A DNA stretch of 64,000 nt from Hyphomicrobium sulfonivorans (GTDB lineage Bacteria > Pseudomonadota > Alphaproteobacteria > Rhizobiales > Hyphomicrobiaceae). The notes below the pieces were generated by a model that saw nothing but the letters and a program-made list of their open reading frames with translations, made no database searches and had not been told where the DNA came from. The stretch is from the NCBI RefSeq assembly GCF_013306565.1, contig NZ_PZPO01000001.1:992001-1056000 (forward strand), read 5' to 3'. Numbering within the stretch: the first letter of the stretch is position 1; each line of letters begins with the position of its first letter. The translations under genes were made by a program, and so were the position numbers. This document shows positions 19,440 to 27,922 of this stretch, one piece after another.

Positions 19440-20075
19440 TTACTGCTTGGTGCCGGTGCCGAAATCGACCTTCGGAGCCTTCATCTCTTCAGCCGGGATG
19501 TCGAACGTCGCCATTTCCTTAGCCGACGGATACATCACAGCGCGCCAGATGCGGCCGGGGAAGGTTGTGATCTCGGTGTTGTAGGCCCGGACAGACTGAA
19601 TGTAATCGCGCCGCGCGATGGCGATGCGGTTTTCCGTGCCTTCGATCTGGCTTTGCAGCGCCAGGAAGTTCTGGCCCGACTTGATATCAGGATAGCGCTC
19701 AACGACAGCCATCAGGCGCCCGAGTGCACCACCGAGCTGGTTCTGCGCATCCTGGAATTTCTGCATCGCTTCCGGGTTGGTGAGGATGTCAGCCGGGATG
19801 TTGATCTGAGCCTGCGTGGCTTTTGCGCGCGCTTCGACAACATCGGTAAGAACCGTGCGCTCCTGATCGGCGAAGCCCTTCACGGTTTCAACCAGGTTCG
19901 GGATCAGATCGGCGCGCCGCTTGTACTGATTGAGCACCTCGGACCAAGCTGCCTTGGCGTCCTGCTCGTACGTCGGGATGGTGTTAATGCCGCACCCGGC
20001 CAGCATGAGAGTCACGGTGGCGACGAGAATGGCGGTGAGTGGGCGGGGCAGTGAAAGCGTCGGCGCGTGAGCCAT
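19440..20075 (-). CDS. lemA: LemA family lipoprotein
   Basis: A 211-aa LemA protein with a lipobox LAGC at about residue 28 after a hydrophobic signal, so it is probably lipid-anchored in the envelope. The LemA core reads AAWSEVLNQYKRRADLIPNL, VETVKGFADQERTVLTDVVE and QLGGALGRLMAVVERYPDIK. It heads the leftward operon with two TPM-domain genes, a widely conserved set whose molecular role is not settled. Confidence 0.92.
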   Translation of the reverse strand: MAHAPTLSLPRPLTAILVATVTLMLAGCGINTIPTYEQDAKAAWSEVLNQYKRRADLIPNLVETVKGFADQERTVLTDVVEARAKATQAQINIPADILTNPEAMQKFQDAQNQLGGALGRLMAVVERYPDIKSGQNFLALQSQIEGTENRIAIARRDYIQSVRAYNTEITTFPGRIWRAVMYPSAKEMATFDIPAEEMKAPKVDFGTGTKQ

Positions 20076-20313
20076 GGCTGGGCCTCTTGGAGGTATCCGG
20101 GGCGGTCAATCTCACCTTTCAACCGTTAAAGGCGACAGAAAGGTGACAGATGCTCTGGTTGCAAGGTTTATCGGCCGCTATTTCTGACGGGCAATTTGTG
20201 TGCGTTGTGGCCCGTTCCCATGGCTGCCATATTCAGCGGCCATTGATAACGTCGGCCACGGCCTCCAGCTGGGGACTATCCCGCGTGGCGCATTTTGAGG
20301 AAGTCCGTCTGGT

Positions 20314-21204
20314 ATGCGCAATTCCATTGCAGTGATGAACACCAAGGGCGGCGTCGGCAAGTCGACGCTGGTTCTGGCGCTGGCTGAGACCATCTCGGCC
20401 TATCACGGCAAGAACGTGCTGGTGATCGACAGCGATGCGCAGGCCAGCGTGTCGAGCATGCTCATGTCGGTGTCGAGCCTCTACAAGCTGCAGAGCGACG
20501 GCGCGACGATCGTCGATTACCTGCACGCCCGCGTGCTGAAGGGGCAGGTGATTGATTGGCCGAAGTACATCGTGCGCAATGTATCGGATGTCGATGATGC
20601 GCGTTCGCTGTTCCTGCTGCCAAGCGATATGCAACTCACGTTGCTGGAGCGCGAAGTCTCGAAGGAAAATCTGCACGGGCGGCTGCGCGAGGTCATCGGC
20701 GAATTGCTGAATGGCGTGCGCCGCGTGTTCGACATCGTGTTGATCGATTGCCCGCCGGGGCTTTCCGTTCTGACGGAGTGCTGGCTACGCGAAGCGGATT
20801 TTCATGTTTCGCCTACCAAGGCCGATTACGTGTCGGTGTGCGGGCTTGAGGTATTCCGGCGCTTCAAGGCGCTGAATCCGGAAATGGGTTTCGCCGAAAA
20901 TCTAGGCGTTATCGTCAACCTCAAGGAAGCAACGTCTCCTTCCGATGAGGAATATCACCGCTGGCTGGAGTCCAATCCGGACAACGCGTGTTTCACGCAG
21001 GCCATACCGCGCATGTCAGCGCTGCAGGATGCTGCAAATTTCCAAAGTTACGAGCGCAGCTACTTCGCGAAATATCCGGGCCAGGTGGGTTCGGCAGTGC
21101 GCGCTCTGACGGAAGAGGTGCTGGCACGTCTGGCGCAGCGCACCGGAGCGGCCAGCGAGACGCCACCACCGCCGCCGCAGCACGCCTCCGTAGCCAACGC
21201 TTGA
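20314..21204 (+). CDS. Orphan ParA/MinD-like ATPase
   Basis: A 296-aa P-loop ATPase with the deviant Walker A KGGVGKST at residues 11-18, the A' motif VLVIDSDAQAS and the Walker B-like IVLIDCPPGLSVL. There is no adjacent parB gene or parS cluster, so it is unlikely to be the chromosome-segregation ParA. It may position another cellular cargo. The C-terminus ends in a Pro-rich stretch. It is divergent from lemA with a 238-bp shared upstream region. Confidence 0.85.
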   Translation: MRNSIAVMNTKGGVGKSTLVLALAETISAYHGKNVLVIDSDAQASVSSMLMSVSSLYKLQSDGATIVDYLHARVLKGQVIDWPKYIVRNVSDVDDARSLFLLPSDMQLTLLEREVSKENLHGRLREVIGELLNGVRRVFDIVLIDCPPGLSVLTECWLREADFHVSPTKADYVSVCGLEVFRRFKALNPEMGFAENLGVIVNLKEATSPSDEEYHRWLESNPDNACFTQAIPRMSALQDAANFQSYERSYFAKYPGQVGSAVRALTEEVLARLAQRTGAASETPPPPPQHASVANA

Positions 21205-21417
21205 GCCGGGTCGCGGCCGGTGTGACTTGGTCGATGCTGCGCCGGCTGCAACTAGTCGCTCCTGCAACACGGCCGCGTCCGACCTCTCTGATGCTGCCGA
21301 TGTTTGCGTTTTGAAGGAGCAGCTTTCAGCGTCCGCTCACCGCGTACAGTCCATGTGGCTTGCCCGTTGCCCCCGACCAAGGTTAAACGTGGCGCTGCAG
21401 CACGGGAGCGCAGCACG

Positions 21418-21723
21418 ATGTTACTTCTCCGCCTGATCGATTTTGCCGGCTACCTCGTCCAGCTTTACGTCTATGTCGTTATCGCCAGCGTTATCTTGAG
21501 CTGGCTGATGGCCTTTGGCGTCGTCAATCCATACAACAATACCGTTCGTGCCATCTGGCAGGGCCTCAACGCGGTCACCGAGCCGCTGCTGCGTCCGATC
21601 CGCAATTTGCTGCCGAACCTCGGCGGCCTGGATCTGTCGCCGGTGATTCTGCTGCTGGGCTGCTTCTTTGTGCAGAGCGTAGTGCTTGGCACGCTGCGGG
21701 ATCTGGTTATCGCGGGCGGATGA
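21418..21723 (+). CDS. YggT family membrane protein
   Basis: A 101-aa integral membrane protein with two hydrophobic halves: LIDFAGYLVQLYVYVVIASVI and VILLLGCFFVQSVVLGTL. Between them is the family signature NTVRAIWQGLNAVTEPLLRPIRNLLP. ATG 21418 has GGGAG 9 nt upstream; the frame is open to 21304 but the family starts here. It overlaps the DUF167 gene by ATGA, a common YggT-YggU pairing. Function is linked loosely to division or osmotic tolerance in other bacteria and is unproven here. Confidence 0.9.
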   Translation: MLLLRLIDFAGYLVQLYVYVVIASVILSWLMAFGVVNPYNNTVRAIWQGLNAVTEPLLRPIRNLLPNLGGLDLSPVILLLGCFFVQSVVLGTLRDLVIAGG

Positions 21724-22046
21724 GCTCGGCCGAACAACCGTGGCGGGCAGGGGATGGGTGCGTCATCGTGCGCGTGCGCCTGACCCCTAAATCCTCGATA
21801 GAAAGCGTTGATGGCGTCATCCCAAGCGCGGAAGGGGTGGCGTTTGCCGCGCGCGTGCGTGCGGTTCCCGCCGAGGGGGAAGCCAACGCGGCGGTTGAAA
21901 AACTCATTGCCCGCTGGCTGGAAGTGCCCAAAAGCACTGTACGCGTGACTGGCGGGGCAAAATCCCGCATCAAGTCGCTCACCATCAGCGGGGAAACGGA
22001 TCGCCTGGAGCAGCGGCTTAGGGCAAAACTCGCGCCCAGCCGCTGA
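21720..22046 (+). CDS. DUF167 (YggU-like) protein
   Basis: A 108-aa protein with the DUF167 signature: IVRVRLTPKSS, AARVRAVPAEGEANAAVEKLIA and VRVTGGAKSRIKSLTI. It is a small alpha/beta fold of unknown function. The four-base ATGA overlap with yggT indicates coupled translation, and folD follows after 51 bp. Confidence 0.9.
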   Translation: MSSAEQPWRAGDGCVIVRVRLTPKSSIESVDGVIPSAEGVAFAARVRAVPAEGEANAAVEKLIARWLEVPKSTVRVTGGAKSRIKSLTISGETDRLEQRLRAKLAPSR

Positions 22047-22097
22047 GGACGCGTCTTAGCGCGGGGCCAATCACCAATCCGAGGGAGGATTTTTTTC

Positions 22098-22976
22098 ATG
22101 GCTGCATTCGTTATCGACGGCAAGGTTATTGCCGCCAAGGTTCGCGCTGATGTCGCCGCCGACGTGGCGCGCCTCAAGGAGCAGCACGGTTTCGTGCCGG
22201 GCCTGGCGGTGGTTCTGGTGGGTGAAGACCCGGCCAGCAAGGTCTATGTGCGCAACAAGGCGCAGCAGACCGTCGAGTGCGGCATGCAGTCGTTCGAGTT
22301 CAAGCTGGCTGAGGATACGCCCGAGGAAGAGGTGCTGGAGCTGGTTCGCAAGCTCAACGCCGACCCGGCCGTCAACGGCATTCTGGTGCAGATGCCGCTG
22401 CCGAAGCACATGGATTCCAACAAGGTTCTGGAACTGATCGATCCGCTGAAGGACGTCGACGGCTTCCATCCGATGAACGTTGGCCGCCTGTCGATCGGTG
22501 AGCGCGCGCTGGCGCCCTGCACGCCGGTCGGTTCGGTGATCCTTGCTCGCAGCTTCAAGGACGATCTGTCCGGTCTCAACGCTGTCGTCGTTGGCCGTTC
22601 GAACATCGTCGGCAAGCCGATGGCGCAGCTGCTGCTGCGTGAAAACTGCACCGTCACCATCGCGCACTCGCGCACCAAGGATCTGCCGGACGTCGTGCGC
22701 GCAGCCGATCTGGTCGTGGCCGCGATCGGCAAGCCGGAGTTCGTCAAGGGCGACTGGATCAAGCCGGGCGCCATCGTGATCGACGTCGGCATCAACCGCG
22801 TGCTGAAGGAAGACGGCAAGGGCAAGATCGTCGGCGACGTCGAATATGCGGCGGCTGCGCAGGTTGCTGGCGCCATCACGCCGGTTCCGGGCGGCGTTGG
22901 TCCGATGACCATCGCGTGCCTGCTGAAGAACACGGTCGAGGCAGCGCTGATGCAGCGCGGTCTGATGCGCGCTTGA
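22098..22976 (+). CDS. folD: Methylenetetrahydrofolate dehydrogenase / cyclohydrolase FolD
   Basis: Interconverts 5,10-methylene-THF, methenyl-THF and 10-formyl-THF with NADP. With FtfL it carries C1 units from formate to the serine cycle. The 292-aa protein shows [18 protein letters not shown] (active-site Lys region), [46 protein letters not shown] and the C-terminal [24 protein letters not shown] precedes ATG 22098. A strong terminator lies about 70 nt downstream. Confidence 0.97.
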   Translation: MAAFVIDGKVIAAKVRADVAADVARLKEQHGFVPGLAVVLVGEDPASKVYVRNKAQQTVECGMQSFEFKLAEDTPEEEVLELVRKLNADPAVNGILVQMPLPKHMDSNKVLELIDPLKDVDGFHPMNVGRLSIGERALAPCTPVGSVILARSFKDDLSGLNAVVVGRSNIVGKPMAQLLLRENCTVTIAHSRTKDLPDVVRAADLVVAAIGKPEFVKGDWIKPGAIVIDVGINRVLKEDGKGKIVGDVEYAAAAQVAGAITPVPGGVGPMTIACLLKNTVEAALMQRGLMRA

Positions 22977-23045
22977 GAGCATTCAGGTGATCGGGTGGGG
23001 GCATGAATACCGCCCCGCTCCGTAATCGCCGATAAAGTAATACCG

Positions 23046-23076
23046 AAGCGGCGGGCTGCGAAGTCCGCCGCTTTTT
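23046..23076 (+). terminator. Intrinsic terminator after folD
   Basis: AAGCGGCGG at 23046-23054 pairs with CCGCCGCTT at 23065-23073 around a 10-nt loop, with five T ending at 23076. Confidence 0.88.
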
Positions 23077-23328
23077 CGTGTGCGGGCTCGAGTTATGCCG
23101 GAGGTGGCGTTTCCTCTCGATCCGCACATGTAAAACCTTGCCGAGCGCCGCAACTGCGGGCGCGGTCATCGGAGTATCCGCGGCGAGCCTATGCCAGCGC
23201 CAGCTGCACGGTGCCTGACCAGCTCAAACGTGCCACACGATCCGCAGCGGCTACGCGTATGCAGACGCGCCGCCGTTGCGGCCCATGCTTGGCCTCAGGT
23301 TTCGTTTCCCCCGTGTCTCAGGCGCCAA
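23077..23328. other. Intergenic region between folD terminator and comM 3' end
   Basis: This is the gene-free part of the 352 bp between folD and the convergent comM remnant. I see no convincing open frame, RNA or repeat in it. Confidence 0.5.
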
Positions 23329-24220
23329 TCAAGCCGCGTGGGCGTGCTGCTGGCGCAAGGTTTCGCCGCGATAGCTCAGCGCTTCGGCAATGTGCACGCG
23401 GGCGACGGCCTCGGCGCCATCGAGATCGGCCAGCGTGCGCGCAACGCGCATGGTGCGGTGAAACCCGCGCGCGGTGAGCTGCAAGGTTTCCGCTGCCCGG
23501 CGCAAAAGTTCGGCCCCCTCGGCATCGGGGCGCGCAATATCTTCCAGCAGCCGGCCGGTGCAATCGGCGTTCGTGCGCAGGCCTTTGGCGCCGATGCTGT
23601 CAAAGCGAGCCTGTTGCAGAGCGCGGGCGCGCGCGACCCGGGCACCAACTTCGGCGCTGCCCTCCGATGGCGGTGGCAACAGCAGATCGGCCGCGCTGAC
23701 GGCGGGCACTTCGATCTGCAAATCGATGCGGTCAAGCAAGGGGCCAGAGATACGGGCCTGATATTCGGCGGCACAGCGCGCGCCGCGTTTGCAGGTGCTG
23801 CCGGTTCCACCCCCGCATCGGCAAGGGTTCATCGCGGCGATAAGCTGAATGCGGGATGGGTAGTGGATGCGATGGTTGGCGCGGGCGATGATCGTTTCGC
23901 CCGTTTCGAGCGGTTGCCGCAGGGCGTCCAGCACTCCGGGCTGAAACTCCGGCAGTTCATCCAGAAACAGCACGCCCAGATGCGCGAGGCTGACCTCGCC
24001 AGGTCTTGGACGCGAGCCACCGCCGACGAGCGCGGCCATGCTGGCGGAATGGTGCGGAGCTCTGAACGGCCTTTGCGTTGCCAGCTTGCCGCCCATCAAC
24101 TCGCCGGCGAGGCTGTGCACCATGGAGACTTCCAGCATCTCCTCCGGCGACAGCGGTGGCAGGATGGATGGCAGCCGCGCGGCCAGCATAGATTTGCCTG
24201 ACCCGGGCGGGCCGGTCATC
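23329..24220 (-). pseudogene. comM: comM 3' half (Mg-chelatase-like AAA+ ATPase), separated by insertion
   Basis: The C-terminal 295 residues of ComM/YifB, a hexameric helicase aiding branch migration in natural transformation. It begins at the Walker A TGPPGSGKSMLAARLP and includes RPFRAPHHSASMAALVGG, Walker B GVLFLDELPEF, the zinc-binding AAMNPCRCG and CKRGARC, SGPLLDRIDLQIEVP and SYRGETLR. The other 215 residues lie at 32197-32844. Together they total 510 aa, the normal ComM length. The frame runs into the island up to 24408, so a fusion peptide is possible but would lack the N-terminal domain. Confidence 0.95.
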
Positions 24221-24243
24221 AGCATGATGTTTGCAATAGACCC
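24201..24243. other. Left attachment site (hybrid attB/attP)
   Basis: Host half: GGCGGGCCGGTCATC at 24206-24220, comM sequence. Island half: AGCATGATGTTTGCAATAG and onward to GACCC at 24243. Joining the island halves of both ends gives an attP with 20-bp arms GGGTCCAATGTATTTCACAT and ATGATGTTTGCAATAGACCC around TAGC. The arms match as an inverted repeat at 12 of 20 positions, including outer GGGTC/GACCC and inner CAT/ATG. Confidence 0.8.
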
Positions 24244-24288
24244 TCGTTCAGATAAGCTGCCGCCGCGTGGAGAACTGAGGGGGCGAGG

Positions 24289-25830
24289 GTGGATAAGGCA
24301 AAGAAACCGAAGGCTTACTCCTACCTTCGCTTCTCTACGCCAGAGCAAGCGCATGGTGACAGCCGCCGCCGTCAATCCGAACTCGCCGCCCGCTATGCTG
24401 ATGCCCACGGCTTAGAGTTGGATGACCGCTCGTTTGAAGACTTCGGCATTTCGGCATACCGAGGCAAGAATGCCGAAGTCGGGGCGCTACGCACCTTCCG
24501 GGAAGCTGCCGAAGACGGCCTGATCGAGCCGGGCTCCTTCCTGCTAGTTGAGAACCTTGACCGCCTCAGCCGGGCAACGCCGCGCAAGGCATTGAGACTT
24601 CTTGAAGAGATTTGCGAGGCGGGCATCACGCTCGTGACGCTCACTGACGGACGCCGCTACGATCTCAAAGCGCTTGACCAAGACTTCACGAGCCTGATGG
24701 TCGCTCTGCTGATGGCTTCGAGGGCACACGATGAGAGCCTGACGAAGGGGAAACGAGTTCGCGAAGCGTGGAGCAACAAGAGGAAGAACGCCGCAGAGCG
24801 GCCGCTAACCGCACGGTGTCCGGCATGGCTTCGACTAGATCGAACGACAAATCCGCCGCGCTGGGAAGTGCTCGAAGACCGCGCGAAGATTGTTCGTCGG
24901 GTCTTTGAAATGACCGCCAAGGGTATGGGGCAGCACCGCATCGCCCACATTTTCAATGAAGAGGGCGTCCCCACATTCGGAAGCGCCGCGTACTGGCATC
25001 GCACTTACGTCAAGAAGCTTCTGGAAAACGAAGCGGTTATCGGCATTTTCGTGCCGCACACGCAGACCTATGACGACAAGAAACGACGCGTCCGAACCGC
25101 TGGCGAGCCCGTGCCGGGCTACTTTCCGCCGATTGTTCCGCTCGACTTATACGAAGATGTTCGCGCCATGCGTCTTGAAGGTCGTTCGCATGTATCTACT
25201 AAGAGCGCGAGGCCGGTACACATGCTCGCCGGTTTAGCTCGCTGCGGCCTCTGCGGAGCCGCTATGACACGCGTTTACAAAGGCGCTAAAAACGGACAGC
25301 CGAAGCTCGTTTGCACCGTGGCGAAGGCGAAGGGAGGGTGTTCATATCAGACGGTGAGCGTCGATGCAGTGGAAGACGCCATCGCCGCCAGCGTTGACTT
25401 CGTGGTGTTGGGCGCTCCAAGCGGTGACGACCAACTTGATGCTGCGCTCGAACGCCTAGAGACGCTTCGGGATGCCGTGAGCGAGCAGATTTGGAACGTC
25501 GTGGACGCACTTGCGCTCAGCTCCGGCAGCCCCTCGCTAAGGGAGCGCTTGAGCCTCTTGGAGACCGAGCAAGAGCGGCTGACAAACGAGCACGACGCGC
25601 TGTTGACGAAGATCGCGGCCACATCCGGCGCAAGTGTTGAGCGACGGTTAGAAGCCGTTCGCGCCGCGATAGCCTCAGAGGGCGATAAGGCTGAAATAAA
25701 CGCGCTGTTGCGGCAGGTTCTGAAGGGTGTTGTCGTGGACCGTGCAAGCGGCCGCTTACGTTTCCTTTGGAAGCACGGCGGCGAAAGCGAACTGATGTTT
25801 GCGTGGCCGGAAGACGGGGGAGGAGATTGA
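24289..25830 (+). CDS. Large serine recombinase (island integrase)
   Basis: The 513-aa protein has a resolvase catalytic domain with nucleophile Ser16 in YLRFSTPEQAHGDS and the active-site segment LLVENLDRLSRATPRKAL. A recombinase domain follows (RKIVRRVFEMTAKGMGQHRI-like region near 200, HIFNEEGVPTFGSAAYWHRT). A zinc ribbon (CGLCGAAMTR, VCTVAKAKGGC) and a coiled-coil insertion near 380-450 complete the large-serine-integrase layout. GTG 24289 is the start; a weak GGGGGCGAGG purine run lies just before it. It most likely integrates and excises this island at comM; the dyad attP fits the enzyme class. Confidence 0.93.
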   Translation: MDKAKKPKAYSYLRFSTPEQAHGDSRRRQSELAARYADAHGLELDDRSFEDFGISAYRGKNAEVGALRTFREAAEDGLIEPGSFLLVENLDRLSRATPRKALRLLEEICEAGITLVTLTDGRRYDLKALDQDFTSLMVALLMASRAHDESLTKGKRVREAWSNKRKNAAERPLTARCPAWLRLDRTTNPPRWEVLEDRAKIVRRVFEMTAKGMGQHRIAHIFNEEGVPTFGSAAYWHRTYVKKLLENEAVIGIFVPHTQTYDDKKRRVRTAGEPVPGYFPPIVPLDLYEDVRAMRLEGRSHVSTKSARPVHMLAGLARCGLCGAAMTRVYKGAKNGQPKLVCTVAKAKGGCSYQTVSVDAVEDAIAASVDFVVLGAPSGDDQLDAALERLETLRDAVSEQIWNVVDALALSSGSPSLRERLSLLETEQERLTNEHDALLTKIAATSGASVERRLEAVRAAIASEGDKAEINALLRQVLKGVVVDRASGRLRFLWKHGGESELMFAWPEDGGGD

Positions 25831-25831
25831 C

Positions 25832-25996
25832 TTGGGGCATTGGGAGCAAGTGGGCGAAGCTAACCGGCGAGCGGGAGGTGAGCCTAAGCGCTTTGCAGGG
25901 CTGCGTAGGGTGATCGTCGGGGCTGCTATGGTGCTCGTGACGGGCATCTTGTGGGCGCTTTTGCTTTCGCCCCTAGTAAAGCTTTTGCGGCAATAA
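25832..25996 (+). CDS. Small single-pass membrane protein behind the integrase
   Basis: A 54-aa peptide starting at TTG 25832, one base after the integrase stop, with a near-ideal GGAGGAG 7 nt upstream. Residues 28-49 (VIVGAAMVLVTGILWALLLSPL) form a membrane helix after a basic N-terminal segment. The position suggests it is co-translated with the integrase. Family and function are unknown. Confidence 0.55.
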   Translation: MGHWEQVGEANRRAGGEPKRFAGLRRVIVGAAMVLVTGILWALLLSPLVKLLRQ

Positions 25997-26340
25997 GTAG
26001 TTGGGGGGGGTGATGCCGTTGCATTGTCCCGTTGCCACGGGGCTTGTCATAGGTGCCCAAACATGGCCCGTACAGCGCCGTCCATGATCTTCCGGCGACT
26101 ATGGTAGCCCTCAGCCCCCAAATCGGATGCAAAGGCCGCTCTTTGACCGCCGATCGGCATCCTAACGGGGCGACCGAAGGGCTGTTCATGGGAATGCTGG
26201 TGCTGGGCTGGTTAGGCTCGCATAACCACCCAAAGGCTGTACGGGTGGCGGTGAAGACCGGAGCGAGGAGGCGAGGCGGGGAACTCTTAGGGAGCATCTC
26301 AGGTGGCCTCAACGGAACCTATCGGTTCGGAGACCAATCC
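25997..26340. other. Island interval without a convincing gene
   Basis: Frames are open on both strands (for example 26053-26361 plus, 25926-26312 minus), but neither has a ribosome-binding site or protein-like composition. It holds the first copy of a 31-bp repeat (26049-26079) and leads into the TTAGGTG cluster. Confidence 0.5.
26049..26079 (+). repeat. 31-bp direct repeat, copy 1
   Basis: ATAGGTGCCCAAACATGGCC and onward to CGTACAGCGCC. It matches 28 of 31 positions with 27236-27266. Both copies lie inside the island and bracket the repeat cluster and two small genes. Both also read MPK(H/Q)GPYS from their GTG, but no ribosome-binding site is present. Confidence 0.7.
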
Positions 26341-26580
26341 CTTAGGTGTTCACCTACGTGATAAGACGACGAAGATTAAACCTAACTACCATCCTAGGAC
26401 CATGTTAGGTGCTCCTAAGTGGATACTTAGGTGATAACACCACCACCTGAAACCTAACTACCATCCTAGGATAACACCTAGGGTACACCTAAGGATAACC
26501 TAACTTATCTTAGGTGTATTGATATTATAACATGGGCTGTCAAGCCCCCTCCTAGCTAGGCTCGTTTTAGGTGATCGCGT
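26341..26580. repeat. AT-rich iteron-like cluster of TTAGGTG / CCTAGG motifs
   Basis: About 240 bp, clearly richer in A+T than its surroundings. It carries five TTAGGTG heptamers (for example at 26342, 26404, 26427, 26509, 26566), inverted CACCTA forms (26351, 26475, 26486), and CCTAGG palindromes at 26393, 26465 and 26477. A perfect 22-bp direct repeat, starting AAACCTAACTACC and ending CCTAGGA, lies at 26378-26399 and 26450-26471 (72-bp period). An origin, operator array or partition site is possible. No cognate binding protein is identified. Confidence 0.75.
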
Positions 26581-26617
26581 GGTCGTGATGCACCTCAGTA
26601 AACAGCTATGGAGCTTC

Positions 26618-26791
26618 ATGTCCTACCGTCGTCTCACCCGTACTCCCCGCATCCTCACGACCTACGACGACACCGACTTCATCCATGAACCTCAGATTGT
26701 CTACAACCTAGAAGTACCCGCAGACTTCGAGGTGATCGACACTGGATTGGTCGATGCCGAAGGCCACCGGTCGTCGCCCATCGCCTATTAG
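26618..26791 (+). CDS. Small hypothetical island protein
   Basis: A 57-aa acidic peptide starting MSYRRLTRTPRILTTYDDTD, just downstream of the repeat cluster. ATG 26618 has GGAG only 4 nt upstream; an upstream start at 26579 is possible. It has no recognised family, no membrane segment and no signal. Composition looks protein-like, but the evidence is the open frame alone. Confidence 0.4.
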   Translation: MSYRRLTRTPRILTTYDDTDFIHEPQIVYNLEVPADFEVIDTGLVDAEGHRSSPIAY

Positions 26792-26884
26792 CCCCTCGTC
26801 TTTGGAGCGCTGTATTTCAATTGCGGCCTCGTCTTTGGCATAGCCCCGCGTTTCAATGCGCTTCAACCCAGCACAACGGAGACA

Positions 26885-27226
26885 ATGCAGACTGAACAAT
26901 TACCGACTAGACCCGAGACGACCTCAACACCCTTCACCGCACCTGAGCGGACCCTTGCACGGAAACCCCTGTTATCTTCGGACGACTTCCCCGGCGTTGT
27001 GCTGCAACTAGACGAGCGCCACCGCCTCATTGCCAGCGGTGTAGACGGCAGCCACGGAAGTTGCTGGGCGATCCAATATCGAGACGGCCCCGACCGATGG
27101 ACCGGCCGGAAGTACCTCACTAGGGCCCGTTACGTTCCCCACGCAGTCCAGCAGCTCAAGCTTGGCAGGGCGGCATTGGAGACGGCGACGGCGTGGGCTG
27201 CAACTCCCGGCCTAGCTGGCGTGTAA
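26885..27226 (+). CDS. Hypothetical island protein
   Basis: A 113-aa soluble protein of unknown family. The central part SSDDFPGVVLQLDERHRLIA, GSHGSCWAIQYRDGPDRWTG and RKYLTRARYVPHAVQQLKLG reads like a small alpha/beta domain, preceded by a Thr/Pro-rich N-terminus. A GGAGA motif directly before ATG 26885 supports translation. It ends 9 nt before the second copy of the 31-bp repeat. Confidence 0.5.
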   Translation: MQTEQLPTRPETTSTPFTAPERTLARKPLLSSDDFPGVVLQLDERHRLIASGVDGSHGSCWAIQYRDGPDRWTGRKYLTRARYVPHAVQQLKLGRAALETATAWAATPGLAGV

Positions 27227-27235
27227 ACGCTGCCG

Positions 27236-27266
27236 ATAGGTGCCGAAACAAGGCCCGTACAGCGGC
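27236..27266 (+). repeat. 31-bp direct repeat, copy 2
   Basis: ATAGGTGCCGAAACAAGGCC and onward to CGTACAGCGGC, differing from copy 1 (26049-26079) at three positions. Confidence 0.7.
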
Positions 27267-27590
27267 ATCTTGAGGAAGCTGGCTACCCATATAGCCGGAA
27301 GCACTCAATGGGCTCTGTGCGGGCTTACCGTAGGGCGTGTGAGGGGGCTGGGGTGAGACCCCGGATGTTTTGGCGCGGAAATCTGAGGTGGTATTTAGAC
27401 TATCCCGCCGAAATAGTTTCCCCCCGCGCCGCCGTCCCGGCGCTCAATTCCTCCGGCAACGACCTCCGCAAATTCCATGACGACGTTGAGCGCGATCCTT
27501 CCGCAGCTCTGTCAGCTTGGTGTCGGTGCGGCGTGTCGTTGCCGTCGAGGTTCGGCAGGGGCCGGGGGCCCATCGCTAGGGCCTCCCAGA

Positions 27591-27815
27591 TTACGTCGCA
27601 GCGGCAGCAACGCCCTTGCGGAGTGGACCTAGCTTCTCATTGTTGCCGACGACCGGGACTTCCATGGCTGTGCTGACACGGGCGATTGTGGCGTCTTCAA
27701 CAGCCTCGTAATTGCACCCGTCCTTAATCTGTGACGCCGCGCAGATTGCTTCCGACATAGAAGCAAATCGGGACAAAGCAATGCCGCTGCCGCGTCGGGA
27801 AAGGCGCCAAGTCAT
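27591..27815 (-). CDS. Small hypothetical protein coupled to a membrane peptide
   Basis: A 74-aa protein beginning MTWRLSRRGSGIALSRFASM and continuing SEAICAASQIKDGCNYEAVE. Its ATG at 27815 overlaps the TGA of the upstream 36-aa membrane peptide in an ATGA arrangement, which argues for real, coupled translation. No family is recognised, and there is no membrane segment or catalytic motif. Confidence 0.5.
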   Translation of the reverse strand: MTWRLSRRGSGIALSRFASMSEAICAASQIKDGCNYEAVEDATIARVSTAMEVPVVGNNEKLGPLRKGVAAAAT

Positions 27816-27922
27816 TTCCAACTGCCTGTCAATTTAACGTCGCATAAACGTCCGCCGATAACGACAGCCGCAGAAACAAAAACAAACAAGCCTATCATCC
27901 ACATCTCTACTGGAAACGCCAT
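27812..27922 (-). CDS. 36-aa membrane peptide
   Basis: Reads MAFPVEMWMIGLFVFVSAAV then VIGGRLCDVKLTGSWK. Residues 8-24 form a single membrane helix with a short, mildly basic C-terminal tail. GGAGG sits 7 nt before ATG 27922, and the stop overlaps the next gene's start. Size and shape resemble small membrane toxins or regulatory peptides, but no family is recognised and no toxin role is shown. Confidence 0.5.
   Translation of the reverse strand: MAFPVEMWMIGLFVFVSAAVVIGGRLCDVKLTGSWK

Noticed and set aside
27308-27676. 122-aa frame in the island
   Set aside because: It lacks a ribosome-binding site, is Arg/Cys/Pro-rich at the end and overlaps the better-supported coupled pair on the other strand.
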